Origin: Nonomuraea zeae
Lineage (GTDB): Bacteria > Actinomycetota > Actinomycetes > Streptosporangiales > Streptosporangiaceae
Direction: 5' to 3'
Assembly (NCBI RefSeq): GCF_005889725.1
Contig: NZ_VCKX01000023.1
Coordinates: 1 to 64,000, forward strand
DNA: 64,000 nt
In this document: in pieces, positions 16,985 through 24,949 of the stretch
How positions within the stretch are numbered: the stretch's first letter is position 1
How the letters are laid out: each line of letters begins with the position of its first letter
The notes under the pieces: model-generated
What the model saw: only the letters and a program-made list of their open reading frames with translations
Told to the model about the DNA's origin: nothing
The model's database searches: none
Translations under genes and position numbers: made by a program

Positions 16985-18175
16985 ATGAGCTTCGCCGTGC
17001 CTGACAGCGTCCGACCGGTTCGCGACGCCGTACACGCGTTCATGACCGAGCGGGTCGAGCCCGCCGAGCCGGTGCTGCACGAGGGCGGCGCGCCCGCCGC
17101 GGCGGCCATGGAGGAGCTGCGGGCCGAGGCGAAGAAGGAGGGCCTGTGGGCTCTCGGCCACCCGCGCGAGCTGGGCGGCGGCGGGCTGCCGTTCCTCGAC
17201 TACGTCTACGTCAACGAGGTGCAGGGGCGCAGCGAGTTCGGGCAGCTCGCGCTGGGCACGTTCACGTTGCAGGACTCGCTGATGCTCTACGAGCACGCCT
17301 CGCCCGGGCAGCGCGAACGGTATCTGGAGCCCCTGGTACGGGGTGACATCTCGCCGAGCTTCGCGATGACCGAGCCGGCGGTGTCGAGCAGCGACCCCAC
17401 CCAGATCACGACGTCCGCGGTGCTGGACGGCGACGAATGGGTGATCAACGGGCACAAGTGGTTCACGACCGGGGCGTCCCTGGCCGCGTACACGACCGTG
17501 ATGTGCCGGACCGAGCAGGACGCGCCGCCGCACCTGGCCTTCTCGATGATCCTGGTGCCGACGGACACCCCCGGCTACACGATCGTCCGCGAGACGCCCG
17601 TCCTGGGGCTCGGCGGGGCGCATTGCGAGGTCCGCTACGAGGACGTCCGCGTGCCCGCCTCGAACCTGCTCGGCGGCCGGGGCCAGGGGTTCGTCATCGC
17701 GCAGAAGCGGCTCGGGCCCGGCCGGATCTTCCACTGCATGCGCTGGCTGGGGCAGGCGCAGCGGGCGTTCGACCTGATGTGCCGCAGGCTGCACGAGCGG
17801 ACCGCGTTCGGCGAGCCGCTGGCGGCCAAGCAGCTCATGCGCCAGCACGTGTTCGACTCCTACACCGAGATCCAGGCCGCCAGGCTGCTGACGCTGCACG
17901 CCGCCGAGGCCATCGACGCGGGCTCGCAGGCCAGGGTCGAAATCGGCGCCATCAAGGTGGTGGGCGCGCGCATGCTGCACAACGTGATCGACCGGGCCAT
18001 CCAGGTGTACGGCGCCGCCGGCCTGACCCCGGACACGCCGCTGGATCGCATGTACCGGCACGCGCGGGCCGGCCGGATCTACGACGGTCCCGACGAGGTG
18101 CACATCGACTCCGTGGGCCGGCGGATCCTCGGCACGTACGCGGCGGGCGGCACCTGGGAGTTCGGCCTGCGATGA
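16985..18175 (+). CDS. Acyl-CoA dehydrogenase (ACAD10/11-LvaC-like)
   Basis: A 396-residue flavoprotein with an N-terminal helical domain, a central beta domain (FAMTEPAVSSSDPTQI and WVINGHKWFTTGA near 120-160) and the C-terminal FAD-binding helices with VYGAAGLTPDTPLDRMYRHA. The sequence style matches dehydrogenases paired with aminoglycoside-phosphotransferase-like kinases, as fused in eukaryotic ACAD10/11 and separate in LvaC/LvaA. There the kinase phosphorylates a 4-hydroxyacyl-CoA and the dehydrogenase-fold protein converts it to the 3-hydroxy isomer. The stop overlaps the kinase start as ATGA, strengthening the link. A 9-bp-arm operator sits upstream. Confidence 0.92.
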   Translation: MSFAVPDSVRPVRDAVHAFMTERVEPAEPVLHEGGAPAAAAMEELRAEAKKEGLWALGHPRELGGGGLPFLDYVYVNEVQGRSEFGQLALGTFTLQDSLMLYEHASPGQRERYLEPLVRGDISPSFAMTEPAVSSSDPTQITTSAVLDGDEWVINGHKWFTTGASLAAYTTVMCRTEQDAPPHLAFSMILVPTDTPGYTIVRETPVLGLGGAHCEVRYEDVRVPASNLLGGRGQGFVIAQKRLGPGRIFHCMRWLGQAQRAFDLMCRRLHERTAFGEPLAAKQLMRQHVFDSYTEIQAARLLTLHAAEAIDAGSQARVEIGAIKVVGARMLHNVIDRAIQVYGAAGLTPDTPLDRMYRHARAGRIYDGPDEVHIDSVGRRILGTYAAGGTWEFGLR

Positions 18176-19143
18176 CGGATCCCCACGCGATCGCCGGCGC
18201 GGCCTTCGGCGCCGGCGCGGTGGTCACGTCCAGCGTGCGGCTGCCGGGCGGCGCGTCCCGGGAGACGTGGGCCCTGGACGTCGTCACCCCCGACGGGCGC
18301 ACGCACGAGCTCGTCCTGCGGCTCGACTCCCCCGGCGCCGCTCCGGAGACCGGCGCCGGGCTGGCCGCCGAGGCCACGCTGATGCGGGCCGCATACGACG
18401 CCGGCGTGCCGGTGCCGCGGATCGTCGCGTGCGGCGAGTCGCACATCCTGATGACCCGCGTCCCCGGCGAGACGATCCCGCGCAAGATCCTCAGGGACGA
18501 GGCGTACGCGGCGGCCCGGCCGCTGCTGGCCGCGCAGTGCGGGCAGGCGCTGGCCGCGATCCACCGGATGCCGCTCTCCTGCGTGCCCGGGGAGGCGGCG
18601 GAGGATCCCCTGGAGCGCTGGCGGGACGTGCTCGACCTGCTCGGCGAGCCGCACCCGGTGTTCGAGCTGGCGCTGCGGCGGCTGGCGGCCTGCCGGCCGC
18701 CCGGCACTCGGCGTACGGTCGTGCACGGCGACTTCCGCAACGGCAACCTGATCGTCGGGCCCGAGGGGATCAGGGCGGTGCTCGACTGGGAGCTGGCCCA
18801 CCTCGGCGACCCGCTGGAGGACCTCGGGTGGCTGTGCGTGAAGGCGTGGCGGTTCGGCTCGCCGCTGCCGGTGGGCGGTTTCGGCGGCTACGACGACCTC
18901 GTCGGCGCCTACGAGCGGGCCGCCGGGCAGCCGGTCGACCGGGACGCGCTGCGCTGGTGGGAGACCTTCGGGGTGCTCAAGTGGGGGATCATCTGCGTCA
19001 TGCAGACCATGCGGCACCTGCGCGGCGGCGCCTCCTCCGTGGAGCTGGCGGCGATCGGCCGCCGGGTGTGCGAGAACGAATGGGACCTGCTCGGGATGCT
19101 GCGCGAGCGCGCGGAAAACCCGTTGCCTCAGCGTCCCCTGTGA
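18172..19143 (+). CDS. Phosphotransferase (aminoglycoside-phosphotransferase fold, LvaA-like)
   Basis: A 323-residue kinase-fold protein. VVHGDFRNGNLIV (about 182-194) is the catalytic loop with Asp, and LDWELAHLGDPLEDLGW supplies the metal-binding Asp. The ATG at 18172 overlaps the dehydrogenase stop. By analogy with LvaA and the kinase domain of ACAD10/11 it should phosphorylate the 4-hydroxyl of an acyl-CoA rather than an antibiotic; this is inferred from operon partner and motif style. An ABC exporter begins 15 bases downstream, so they are probably co-transcribed. Confidence 0.9.
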   Translation: MTDPHAIAGAAFGAGAVVTSSVRLPGGASRETWALDVVTPDGRTHELVLRLDSPGAAPETGAGLAAEATLMRAAYDAGVPVPRIVACGESHILMTRVPGETIPRKILRDEAYAAARPLLAAQCGQALAAIHRMPLSCVPGEAAEDPLERWRDVLDLLGEPHPVFELALRRLAACRPPGTRRTVVHGDFRNGNLIVGPEGIRAVLDWELAHLGDPLEDLGWLCVKAWRFGSPLPVGGFGGYDDLVGAYERAAGQPVDRDALRWWETFGVLKWGIICVMQTMRHLRGGASSVELAAIGRRVCENEWDLLGMLRERAENPLPQRPL

Positions 19144-19158
19144 ACGCACTCTTGACCG

Positions 19159-19878
19159 GTGGCCATCCTCGAGGCGTCCCATCTGGTGAAGCGGTTCGGA
19201 GCGGTCACCGCGGTCCGCGACCTGAGCCTGACCGTGCGCGAGGGCGAGGTCGTCGGGCTGCTCGGCCCCAACGGCGCGGGCAAGTCGACCACGCTGCACA
19301 TGCTGCTCGGCCTGATCACCCCCGACGCGGGCGGCATCGAGCTGTTCGGGCTGGAGCTGGCCAGGCACCGGACCGAGGCGCTGAGCCAGGTCAACTTCGC
19401 CGCCAGCTACGTGGACCTGCCCGGGGTGCTGCGCGTGCACGAGGTGCTCGACGTGTTCGCCCGGCTCTACGCCCTGCGCCGCCCCCGCGAGCGGGTGGCC
19501 GAGGTCATCGAGCTGTTCGAGCTGGGCGCGATCGCCAGACGGCGGGTGCTGGGCCTGTCGTCCGGCCAGCGCACCCGCGTGCAGCTCGCCAAGGCGCTGC
19601 TCAACGCGCCCAGGCTGCTGGTGCTCGACGAGCCCACGGCCAACCTCGACCCCGACGCGGGCGACCGCATCCGCGGCCTGCTGTCCAGGCTGGCCAGGGA
19701 GAACGGCAGCGCCATGCTGATCACCTCGCACAACATGCGCGAGGTCGAGCGCATGTGCGACCGGATCCACTTCATGGCCGACGGCCTGGTCGTGGCGACC
19801 GGCAGCGCCGAGGAGCTGGCCGGGCGCTACGAGGCCGAGGACCTGGAAGAGGTCTTCCTGAAGGTGGCACGCGGATGA
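19159..19878 (+). CDS. ABC transporter ATP-binding protein
   Basis: A 239-residue ATPase with Walker A GPNGAGKST (36-44), signature LSSGQRTRVQLAKALL, Walker B LLVLDEPTANLDPD and a switch His in ITSHNMREVE. It starts at GTG 19159, 15 bases after the phosphotransferase, and overlaps the permease start as ATGA. This is the ABC-2 (drug, lipid or polysaccharide exporter) type. The substrate is unknown; the operon with acyl-CoA genes could mean a lipid-related cargo, which is a guess. Confidence 0.93.
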   Translation: MAILEASHLVKRFGAVTAVRDLSLTVREGEVVGLLGPNGAGKSTTLHMLLGLITPDAGGIELFGLELARHRTEALSQVNFAASYVDLPGVLRVHEVLDVFARLYALRRPRERVAEVIELFELGAIARRRVLGLSSGQRTRVQLAKALLNAPRLLVLDEPTANLDPDAGDRIRGLLSRLARENGSAMLITSHNMREVERMCDRIHFMADGLVVATGSAEELAGRYEAEDLEEVFLKVARG

Positions 19879-20708
19879 CGACTCCCCCTGCTTCTCTGCT
19901 CCTGCCGCCCCTGAGCCTGGCGGCGCGGCGCGCCCGGGTGCTCGGCGTCGTCCGGCGCGACTTCGCGGCGCTGCGCCGCAGCCCCATCCGGACGTTCGAG
20001 ATCCTGTTCTGGCCGACCGTGGAGCTGGTGCTGTGGGGGTTCCTCACGGTCTTCCTGCAGACGCAGCGGGTGCCGTTCGTGGTGTCGTTCCTGCTCGGCG
20101 CCGTGCTGCTGTGGCAGGTGCTGCAGAAGGCGAGCAACGAGATCTCGCTGGCCTTCCTGGAGGACATCTGGTCGCGCAATCTGCTCAACGTGCAGGTCAG
20201 CCCGCTGTCCAGCGTCGAATACCTGGTCGGGCTCGTGCTGTTCTCGCTGGGCAAGGTGGCGTTCGCGGTCACGGTGATGGCCGGGCTGGCCCTGGCCCTC
20301 TACGGGTTCGGGGTGACGAGCCTCGGCGTTGGGCTGGTGCCGTTCATGGCGGTGCTGCTCGTGCTCGGCTGGTCGCTGGGGCTGGTCGGCATCGCGGCGG
20401 TGCTCCGCTTCGGCGAGAACGCGCAGGTGATCGCCTGGTCGCTGGTGTTCGTGGTGCAACCGCTGGCCGGGATCTTCTACCCGGTCTCGGTGCTGCCCGC
20501 GCCGCTGCAGGCCGTGTCGTGGCTCCTGCCGGCCTCGCACGTCTTCGAGGGCATGCGCACGGTCATGGCGGGCGGCGCGGTGCCGTGGGACCGGCTCGCC
20601 TGGGCCGCCGCGCTCGACGCCGGCTATCTGGCCGCGACGCTCGGGCTGTTCGCCTGGGCGCTCAGCCACGCCCGGCGGTGTGGGAGGCTCTCGAGGTTCG
20701 GGGACTGA
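19875..20708 (+). CDS. ABC-2 type transporter permease
   Basis: A 277-residue membrane protein with six predicted helices and an ABC-2 motif around LAGIFYPVSVLPAPLQAVSWLLPASHVFEGMR cut here to its key part (FYPVSVLP, ASHVFEGMR). It is translationally coupled to its ATPase. The last 47 bases overlap the convergent TetR gene (20662-21270), an unusual amount of shared coding sequence between opposite strands. Confidence 0.9.
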   Translation: MTTPPASLLLPPLSLAARRARVLGVVRRDFAALRRSPIRTFEILFWPTVELVLWGFLTVFLQTQRVPFVVSFLLGAVLLWQVLQKASNEISLAFLEDIWSRNLLNVQVSPLSSVEYLVGLVLFSLGKVAFAVTVMAGLALALYGFGVTSLGVGLVPFMAVLLVLGWSLGLVGIAAVLRFGENAQVIAWSLVFVVQPLAGIFYPVSVLPAPLQAVSWLLPASHVFEGMRTVMAGGAVPWDRLAWAAALDAGYLAATLGLFAWALSHARRCGRLSRFGD

Positions 20709-21270
20709 TCGCCGCGGCGATCACGTCGACCAGGCCCTCCACCACCTGCGCCCGGTCCACTTCCGGATGCTCCAGCCACCAGTCGCCGGTCGTCTGCACC
20801 ATGCCCACGAACGCGTGCCCGAGCACCTGCGCCCGCACCGGGTCCGGGACCACGCGCTCGGCGGCCAGCATCGCGCCGAGCTCCTCGCCCAGGCTGCGCA
20901 CGAGCGAGGTCATGTGGGAGCGGATCCTGGTGTCCTCGGCGCTGGCCCGGTGGAACAGGAACCGGTAGAGATTGAGGTTGGCCGAGATCAGGTCGAGGTA
21001 GGCGGCGATCGCCGACCTGGCCCTGCTGCGCAGGTCGGCGTCCGTCTCGGCGAGCTTGGGCCGCAGCTGGGCGATGACCGTGCGGACATGCCGGTCGGCC
21101 AGCGCCTGGAGCAGGCCGCTCTTGTCGCCGAAGTGACGGTAGAGGATCGGCTTGGTGATGCCGGCCTCCGCGGCGATGGCCGCCATCGACACCTCGGGGC
21201 CCTCGCTGAGGATGACCCGGTCGGCCGCGTCGAGCAGCGTCCTGCGCCGATCCGGATCCCGTCCACTCAC
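20662..21270 (-). CDS. TetR family transcriptional regulator
   Basis: A 202-residue TetR regulator with the helix-turn-helix at about 28-60 (VSMAAIAAEAGITKPILYRHF) and a TetR_C-like helical domain (RFLFHRASAEDTRIRSH). It is the second gene of a unit with the membrane protein at 21267-21752 (4-base overlap) and overlaps the ABC permease tail by 47 bases. It is a candidate repressor for the 16944-16967 operator, because that operon runs convergently towards it. This link is not proven. Confidence 0.92.
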   Translation of the reverse strand: MSGRDPDRRRTLLDAADRVILSEGPEVSMAAIAAEAGITKPILYRHFGDKSGLLQALADRHVRTVIAQLRPKLAETDADLRSRARSAIAAYLDLISANLNLYRFLFHRASAEDTRIRSHMTSLVRSLGEELGAMLAAERVVPDPVRAQVLGHAFVGMVQTTGDWWLEHPEVDRAQVVEGLVDVIAAAISPRTSRASHTAGRG

Positions 21271-21752
21271 GGGTCAAGGATAGATCGCAGGCGGCCGGGC
21301 AGCAGCGCCGAGAGCACCAGCACCACACCGATGATCGTGTAGAGCCCGGTCATCCCGGCCAGCGTGCCCGGGGGCTCGCCCAGCTCGGCCCACGCCAGGC
21401 CGTCCGGCTGCGACCACGGCAGGCCGCCGGCCGCCGACCAGGGCAGCTTGGCCGCCACGCCGAGCGCGGCGTCCAGGTCGAGTGCGAACAGCACGCCCGC
21501 GGCGGCCAGCGGCAGGCCGCAGGCGAGCGCCGCCGGGGGCCAGGCGGTCAGGAGCGTGACGAGGACGGCCGCGCCCAGCAGGTAGCCGAGGCCCGCCGGC
21601 GCGGGGCCGAACGCGGCGTTGCCGGTGCGCAGGGCCCTGGCCGCGGCCTCGGTCAGGTAGTAGACGGGGAGCAGTGCCCCGAGGCCGGCGACCGCGCCCA
21701 GCAGCCGGCGGGCCTCGCGGGGCAGGCGGCGGCGGGTGCGGGCCCATCTCAT
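21267..21752 (-). CDS. Four-helix membrane protein of unknown function
   Basis: A 161-residue protein with four hydrophobic segments (about 14-38, 53-70, 73-92 and 136-152) and a basic N-terminus (MRWARTRRRLPREARR). I do not recognise a family. It overlaps the start of the TetR gene by four bases, so the regulator is translated behind it. It might be a target or partner of the TetR system. The coding sequence has normal third-position G+C, supporting expression. Confidence 0.7.
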   Translation of the reverse strand: MRWARTRRRLPREARRLLGAVAGLGALLPVYYLTEAAARALRTGNAAFGPAPAGLGYLLGAAVLVTLLTAWPPAALACGLPLAAAGVLFALDLDAALGVAAKLPWSAAGGLPWSQPDGLAWAELGEPPGTLAGMTGLYTIIGVVLVLSALLPGRLRSILDP

Positions 21753-22034
21753 CGCTTGGTGTACGCGCTCGTTGATCTCTGCCTCCCAGGGTGATCAGTG
21801 GTGCCGGGCGGACTCCGGTTCGGCCGGCGTCGCCGGTCTCCCCACGATCTCTCCCGGCCGGTCTCGGGGGGAGACCCGGGATTGGCGCCTGATGGTCACT
21901 GTGCGTGGCCATGTGGAGCGTAGCGGCTCGCCGCCCGCGTGCCCGGTCTATGGGCGAAGCGGTCCCCCGATGAGCGCCGAGCCGTGCCTCTTTCGGGGGA
22001 GCAAACCCTTCGCTTCCGGCGCGAAGGTGAACGC
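21753..22034. other. Intergenic region, 282 bases
   Basis: I see no convincing gene. A short hairpin GGTCTC-GGGGG-GAGACC lies at 21860-21876. The region must hold the promoter of the leftward membrane-protein/tetR unit and of the small lipoprotein gene; no clear -10 or -35 can be named. Confidence 0.4.
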
Positions 22035-22193
22035 ATGACACCACTGACACCACGCGGAGCTCTCCTCGGACTCCGGACCCTCGTCCTGGCCGCCGCTCTC
22101 GCCGTGCTCCTCGCCGCCGGATGCGGCGCCATCTCCGGTACGGCGGGCGGCCCCGGGGCGCCTCCGGCACCCGCCTGCGAAAGAGCCCGCTGA
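22035..22193 (+). CDS. Small putative lipoprotein
   Basis: A 52-residue product with a basic N-terminus, a hydrophobic segment (residues 12-26) and a lipobox-like LAAGC with Cys30, leaving only about 22 residues after lipidation (GAISGTAGGPGAPPAPAC...). A good ribosome site (GAAGGTGA, 22023-22030) precedes ATG 22035. It could be a short surface-anchored peptide or lipoprotein remnant. No homologue is recognised. Confidence 0.5.
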   Translation: MTPLTPRGALLGLRTLVLAAALAVLLAAGCGAISGTAGGPGAPPAPACERAR

Positions 22194-22268
22194 CGCGGAA
22201 CCCCGCTGGATCCGACATGTCCGGCACAATGCCTTAAACGATCATGCATGTGGTTCAAGCGGAGCGAT

Positions 22269-22289
22269 ACGGTGAACCGTGACGTCACG
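22269..22289 (+). promoter_or_regulatory. Two abutting palindromes before the YihY-DGPF-ECF42 operon
   Basis: ACGGT-GA-ACCGT (22269-22280) overlaps a perfect 12-bp palindrome CGTGACGTCACG (22278-22289). They lie 53 bases before the YihY start in an otherwise AT-richer patch with CACAAT near 22224. They are likely regulator sites; the protein is unknown. Confidence 0.6.
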
Positions 22290-22341
22290 ACGGCATCCGT
22301 TTGCCGGCATTCACGCGAGCCCCGCGGAAGGACCATCCATC

Positions 22342-23340
22342 ATGAACGCCACCGGGCCGATCCGGCGATCGGCCAAGGGGCTGGCGGCAGGCTGGCGGCG
22401 CGCCCGCGACCGCCACGGCTGGCTGGACCACCTGGTACGCGCCGTGGTCCGCTACGACGAGGCCGACGCCGGCCGGTTATCGGCCGCGCTCACCTATTAC
22501 ACCTTCTTCGCCACGTTCTCGCTGGCCCTGCTGGCCTTCGCGATCCTCGGCCGGGTCCTGGACGACCCGACGGTGCTGGCCACGGTCCAGCAGTACCTCA
22601 GCGAGAACTTCCCGCGTCTCGACGTCCAGGCCCTGCGGGACGCGCGGGGCACGGCGGGCGCGGTGGCGTTCGTCGCGCTGCCGCTCACCGGCCTGTTCTG
22701 GATGGACAGCCTGCGCTCGGCCACCCGGGCGATCTGGCGGGTGGAGCAGTATCCAGGCAACTTCTTCCTGCGCCAGCTCATCGACCTGGGCGTGGTGGCC
22801 GGTCTCGGGCTGCTGCTCGCCCTGTCGCTCGCCGTCGCGTTCGCCGCCGAGCGGCTGCTCACCTGGCTGGCCGTGCTCACCGTGGGCCCGGAGGCCCTGC
22901 CGGCCCAGTGGGTGCTCACCGCGGCCGGGATCGTGCTCGGGCTGGGCGTCAACACCCTCCTGGCCATGGCGCTGCTGACCGCGCCGCCCCGGCTGCGGCT
23001 GCCGCTGCGCCGCGTGATCGGCCCGGCGCTCGTCATCACCGTCGGCCTGGAGATCCTCAAGTCCCTCGGCCAGGCCTACGTCAACCTCACCGTGGCCAAC
23101 CCCGCCTACCAGGTCGTCGCGGGGGCCGCCGGGATGCTGCTGTTCCTCAAGGTGCTCAATCAGCTCATCCTGCTGGCCACCGCGCTGGCGGCCACCAGCA
23201 CGGCCGGGACCGTCACCGACCTGGCGGCCCCGCGCCCCGCCCCCAGGACGACCGGAGACATTCCCGCCGGGCCCGTGTCCGGAACGGCCGCGCCCGTTCG
23301 TCATCCTGATGACACTCCGACAGAAGGGGCACAGGAATGA
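22342..23340 (+). CDS. YihY/BrkB family inner-membrane protein
   Basis: A 332-residue membrane protein of the YihY/virulence-factor BrkB family, with six helices and the family pattern RLSAALTYYTFFATFSLALLA near residues 51-71, given here only in part. ATG 22342 is preceded by GGAAGGA at the right distance; an ATG 21 codons upstream lacks a ribosome site. Its stop overlaps the next start as ATGA (23337). The family's molecular function is not settled. Co-transcription with an ECF sigma gene suggests a link with envelope or stress status. Confidence 0.9.
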   Translation: MNATGPIRRSAKGLAAGWRRARDRHGWLDHLVRAVVRYDEADAGRLSAALTYYTFFATFSLALLAFAILGRVLDDPTVLATVQQYLSENFPRLDVQALRDARGTAGAVAFVALPLTGLFWMDSLRSATRAIWRVEQYPGNFFLRQLIDLGVVAGLGLLLALSLAVAFAAERLLTWLAVLTVGPEALPAQWVLTAAGIVLGLGVNTLLAMALLTAPPRLRLPLRRVIGPALVITVGLEILKSLGQAYVNLTVANPAYQVVAGAAGMLLFLKVLNQLILLATALAATSTAGTVTDLAAPRPAPRTTGDIPAGPVSGTAAPVRHPDDTPTEGAQE

Positions 23341-23684
23341 AGTACATGATGTTCGTCTGCACCGACACCGCGCCGGACACCGACACCGCAGGCTGGCCCG
23401 ACATCGAGGTGTGGGTGGCCGAGAACGACGCCCGTGGCCGCCGCCTGCACGGCGACCGGCTGGCCCCCACGTCGGCGGCCACCACCGTCCGGGTGCGCGA
23501 GGGTGAGCTGCTGGTATCCGATGGCCCGTTCGCCGAGGTCAAGGAGGTGATCGTGGGCTACGACGTGCTCGAGTGCGCCGATCTGGACGAGGCGATCGAG
23601 GTGGCCCGCGCCCACCCGATGGCCCGCGCGGGGCGGCTGGAGCTGCGCCCGTTCCACGTCGAGGACGCTGCGCCGCGTGACTGA
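23337..23684 (+). CDS. YciI-like DGPF domain protein
   Basis: A 115-residue ferredoxin-like-fold protein of the YCII/DGPF family, with the signature DGPFAEVKE at about 61-69 and an N-terminal strand MKYMMFVCTD. DGPF proteins are the standard neighbours of ECF42 sigma factors and are thought to take part in sensing or modulating the sigma factor. It overlaps both neighbours (4 and 8 bases), so the three-gene unit is tightly coupled. Confidence 0.93.
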   Translation: MKYMMFVCTDTAPDTDTAGWPDIEVWVAENDARGRRLHGDRLAPTSAATTVRVREGELLVSDGPFAEVKEVIVGYDVLECADLDEAIEVARAHPMARAGRLELRPFHVEDAAPRD

Positions 23685-24912
23685 GGCGACCCCGGCCGAC
23701 GGCGACGCGGCGCGGGCCGTCGCCGCCGCCGGCCGGGAAACCTTCGCCCGGATCGCCGCCGCGCTGATCCGGGTCACCGGCGACTGGACGCTGGCCGAGG
23801 ACTGCGCCCAGGAGGCGCTGGCGCTCGCCCTCGAACGCTGGCCCGAGGACGGCGTGCCCGCCAACCCCGGGGGCTGGCTCATGACCGTGGCCCGCAACCG
23901 TGCGATCGACGTGCTGCGGCGCGCCTCCACCGAGCGGCGCAAGCTGCGGGAGGTGGCGCTGCTCTCGCTCACCGATCCGGGCGATCCGGCCCCCGCGCCG
24001 GCGAAGGAGGACGTCGTGGACGACCGGCTGCGGCTGATCTTCACCTGCTGCCACCCGGCGCTCCCGCTGGAGGCGCGCGTGGGCCTGACGTTGCGGACGG
24101 TCTGCGGGGTGCCGACCGCCGACATAGCGCGGGCCCTGCTGGTCAGCGAATCGGCCATGACCCGCCGCCTGACCCGCGCCAAGACGAAGATCGCCGATGC
24201 CGGCATCCCGTACCGGGTGCCGGCCGGCCCGGCGCTCGCCGAGCGCCTGCCCGGGGTGCTCGCCGTGCTGTACCTGCTGTTCACCCGCGGGTACGACGCC
24301 GACGGGCAGCCCGCGTTCGCCGAGGAGGCCATCCGCCTGGCGCGGCTGCTGGACCGGCTCCTGCCCGGCCGGTCCGAGGTCTCCGGGCTGCTGGCCCTGT
24401 TCCTGTTCCAGCACTCGCGGCGCGACTCCCGCCGCGACGACGCCGGCGACCTGCTCACCCTCGACCGGCAGGACCGGTCCCGCTGGGATCACGCCGCGAT
24501 CGCCGAAGGGCTCGGCGTGCTGGCCAGGACGACGCCGGACGGCCCGTACGCGCTGCAGGCCAGGATCGCGGCCTGCCACGCCACCGCCGCGTCCGCCGAG
24601 GCCACCGACTGGGCGGCGATCGCGCGATGGTACGACGGGCTCGCCCGACTCCAGCGCTCCCCCGTGATCGAGCTGAACCGGGCCGTGGCACACGGCTACG
24701 CGCACGGACCGGCGGCGGGGCTGGCACTGCTCGCCGCGGCCCGCACCGGCGGCACGCTCGACGACCACCCCCACGCGGTCGCCGCCGAGGCCGATCTCAC
24801 CGCCCGGCTCGGCGACCGCGCCCGCGCCGCCGCCCTCTTCCGGCGGGCCGCCGGCCTCAGCTCCGCCGGCTCCGAGCGCCGCGCGCTCCTCGACCGCGCC
24901 GCCCGGCTGTAG
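23677..24912 (+). CDS. ECF42-type RNA polymerase sigma factor with C-terminal extension
   Basis: A 411-residue sigma factor. Region 2 is at about 20-90 (DWTLAEDCAQEALALALERW, ARNRAIDVLRR) and region 4 at about 125-180 (TADIARALLVSESAMTRRLTRAK), followed by a 230-residue DUF6596-type helical/TPR-like extension containing the family-typical FTRGYDADGQ and ELNRAVAHGYAHGP. ECF42 members lack an anti-sigma factor, and the extension is thought to control activity. GTG 23677 overlaps the DGPF gene by 8 bases. The palindromes at 22269-22289 could be the input to this operon. Confidence 0.93.
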   Translation: MTEATPADGDAARAVAAAGRETFARIAAALIRVTGDWTLAEDCAQEALALALERWPEDGVPANPGGWLMTVARNRAIDVLRRASTERRKLREVALLSLTDPGDPAPAPAKEDVVDDRLRLIFTCCHPALPLEARVGLTLRTVCGVPTADIARALLVSESAMTRRLTRAKTKIADAGIPYRVPAGPALAERLPGVLAVLYLLFTRGYDADGQPAFAEEAIRLARLLDRLLPGRSEVSGLLALFLFQHSRRDSRRDDAGDLLTLDRQDRSRWDHAAIAEGLGVLARTTPDGPYALQARIAACHATAASAEATDWAAIARWYDGLARLQRSPVIELNRAVAHGYAHGPAAGLALLAAARTGGTLDDHPHAVAAEADLTARLGDRARAAALFRRAAGLSSAGSERRALLDRAARL

Positions 24913-24949
24913 CAGCCCGGGAACGGTCACGGCACGTGGTGCGGCCGGG

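Noticed and set aside
18172-19143. The phosphotransferase as an aminoglycoside resistance gene.
   Set aside because: Coupling to an acyl-CoA dehydrogenase and the LvaA/ACAD10-11 style motifs favour a metabolic acyl-CoA kinase.
21274-22227. A 317-codon leftward frame overlapping the four-TM protein and the lipoprotein region.
   Set aside because: It is Arg/Pro/Gly-rich and out of frame with the hydrophobic protein, which has proper membrane segments and an overlapped tetR partner.
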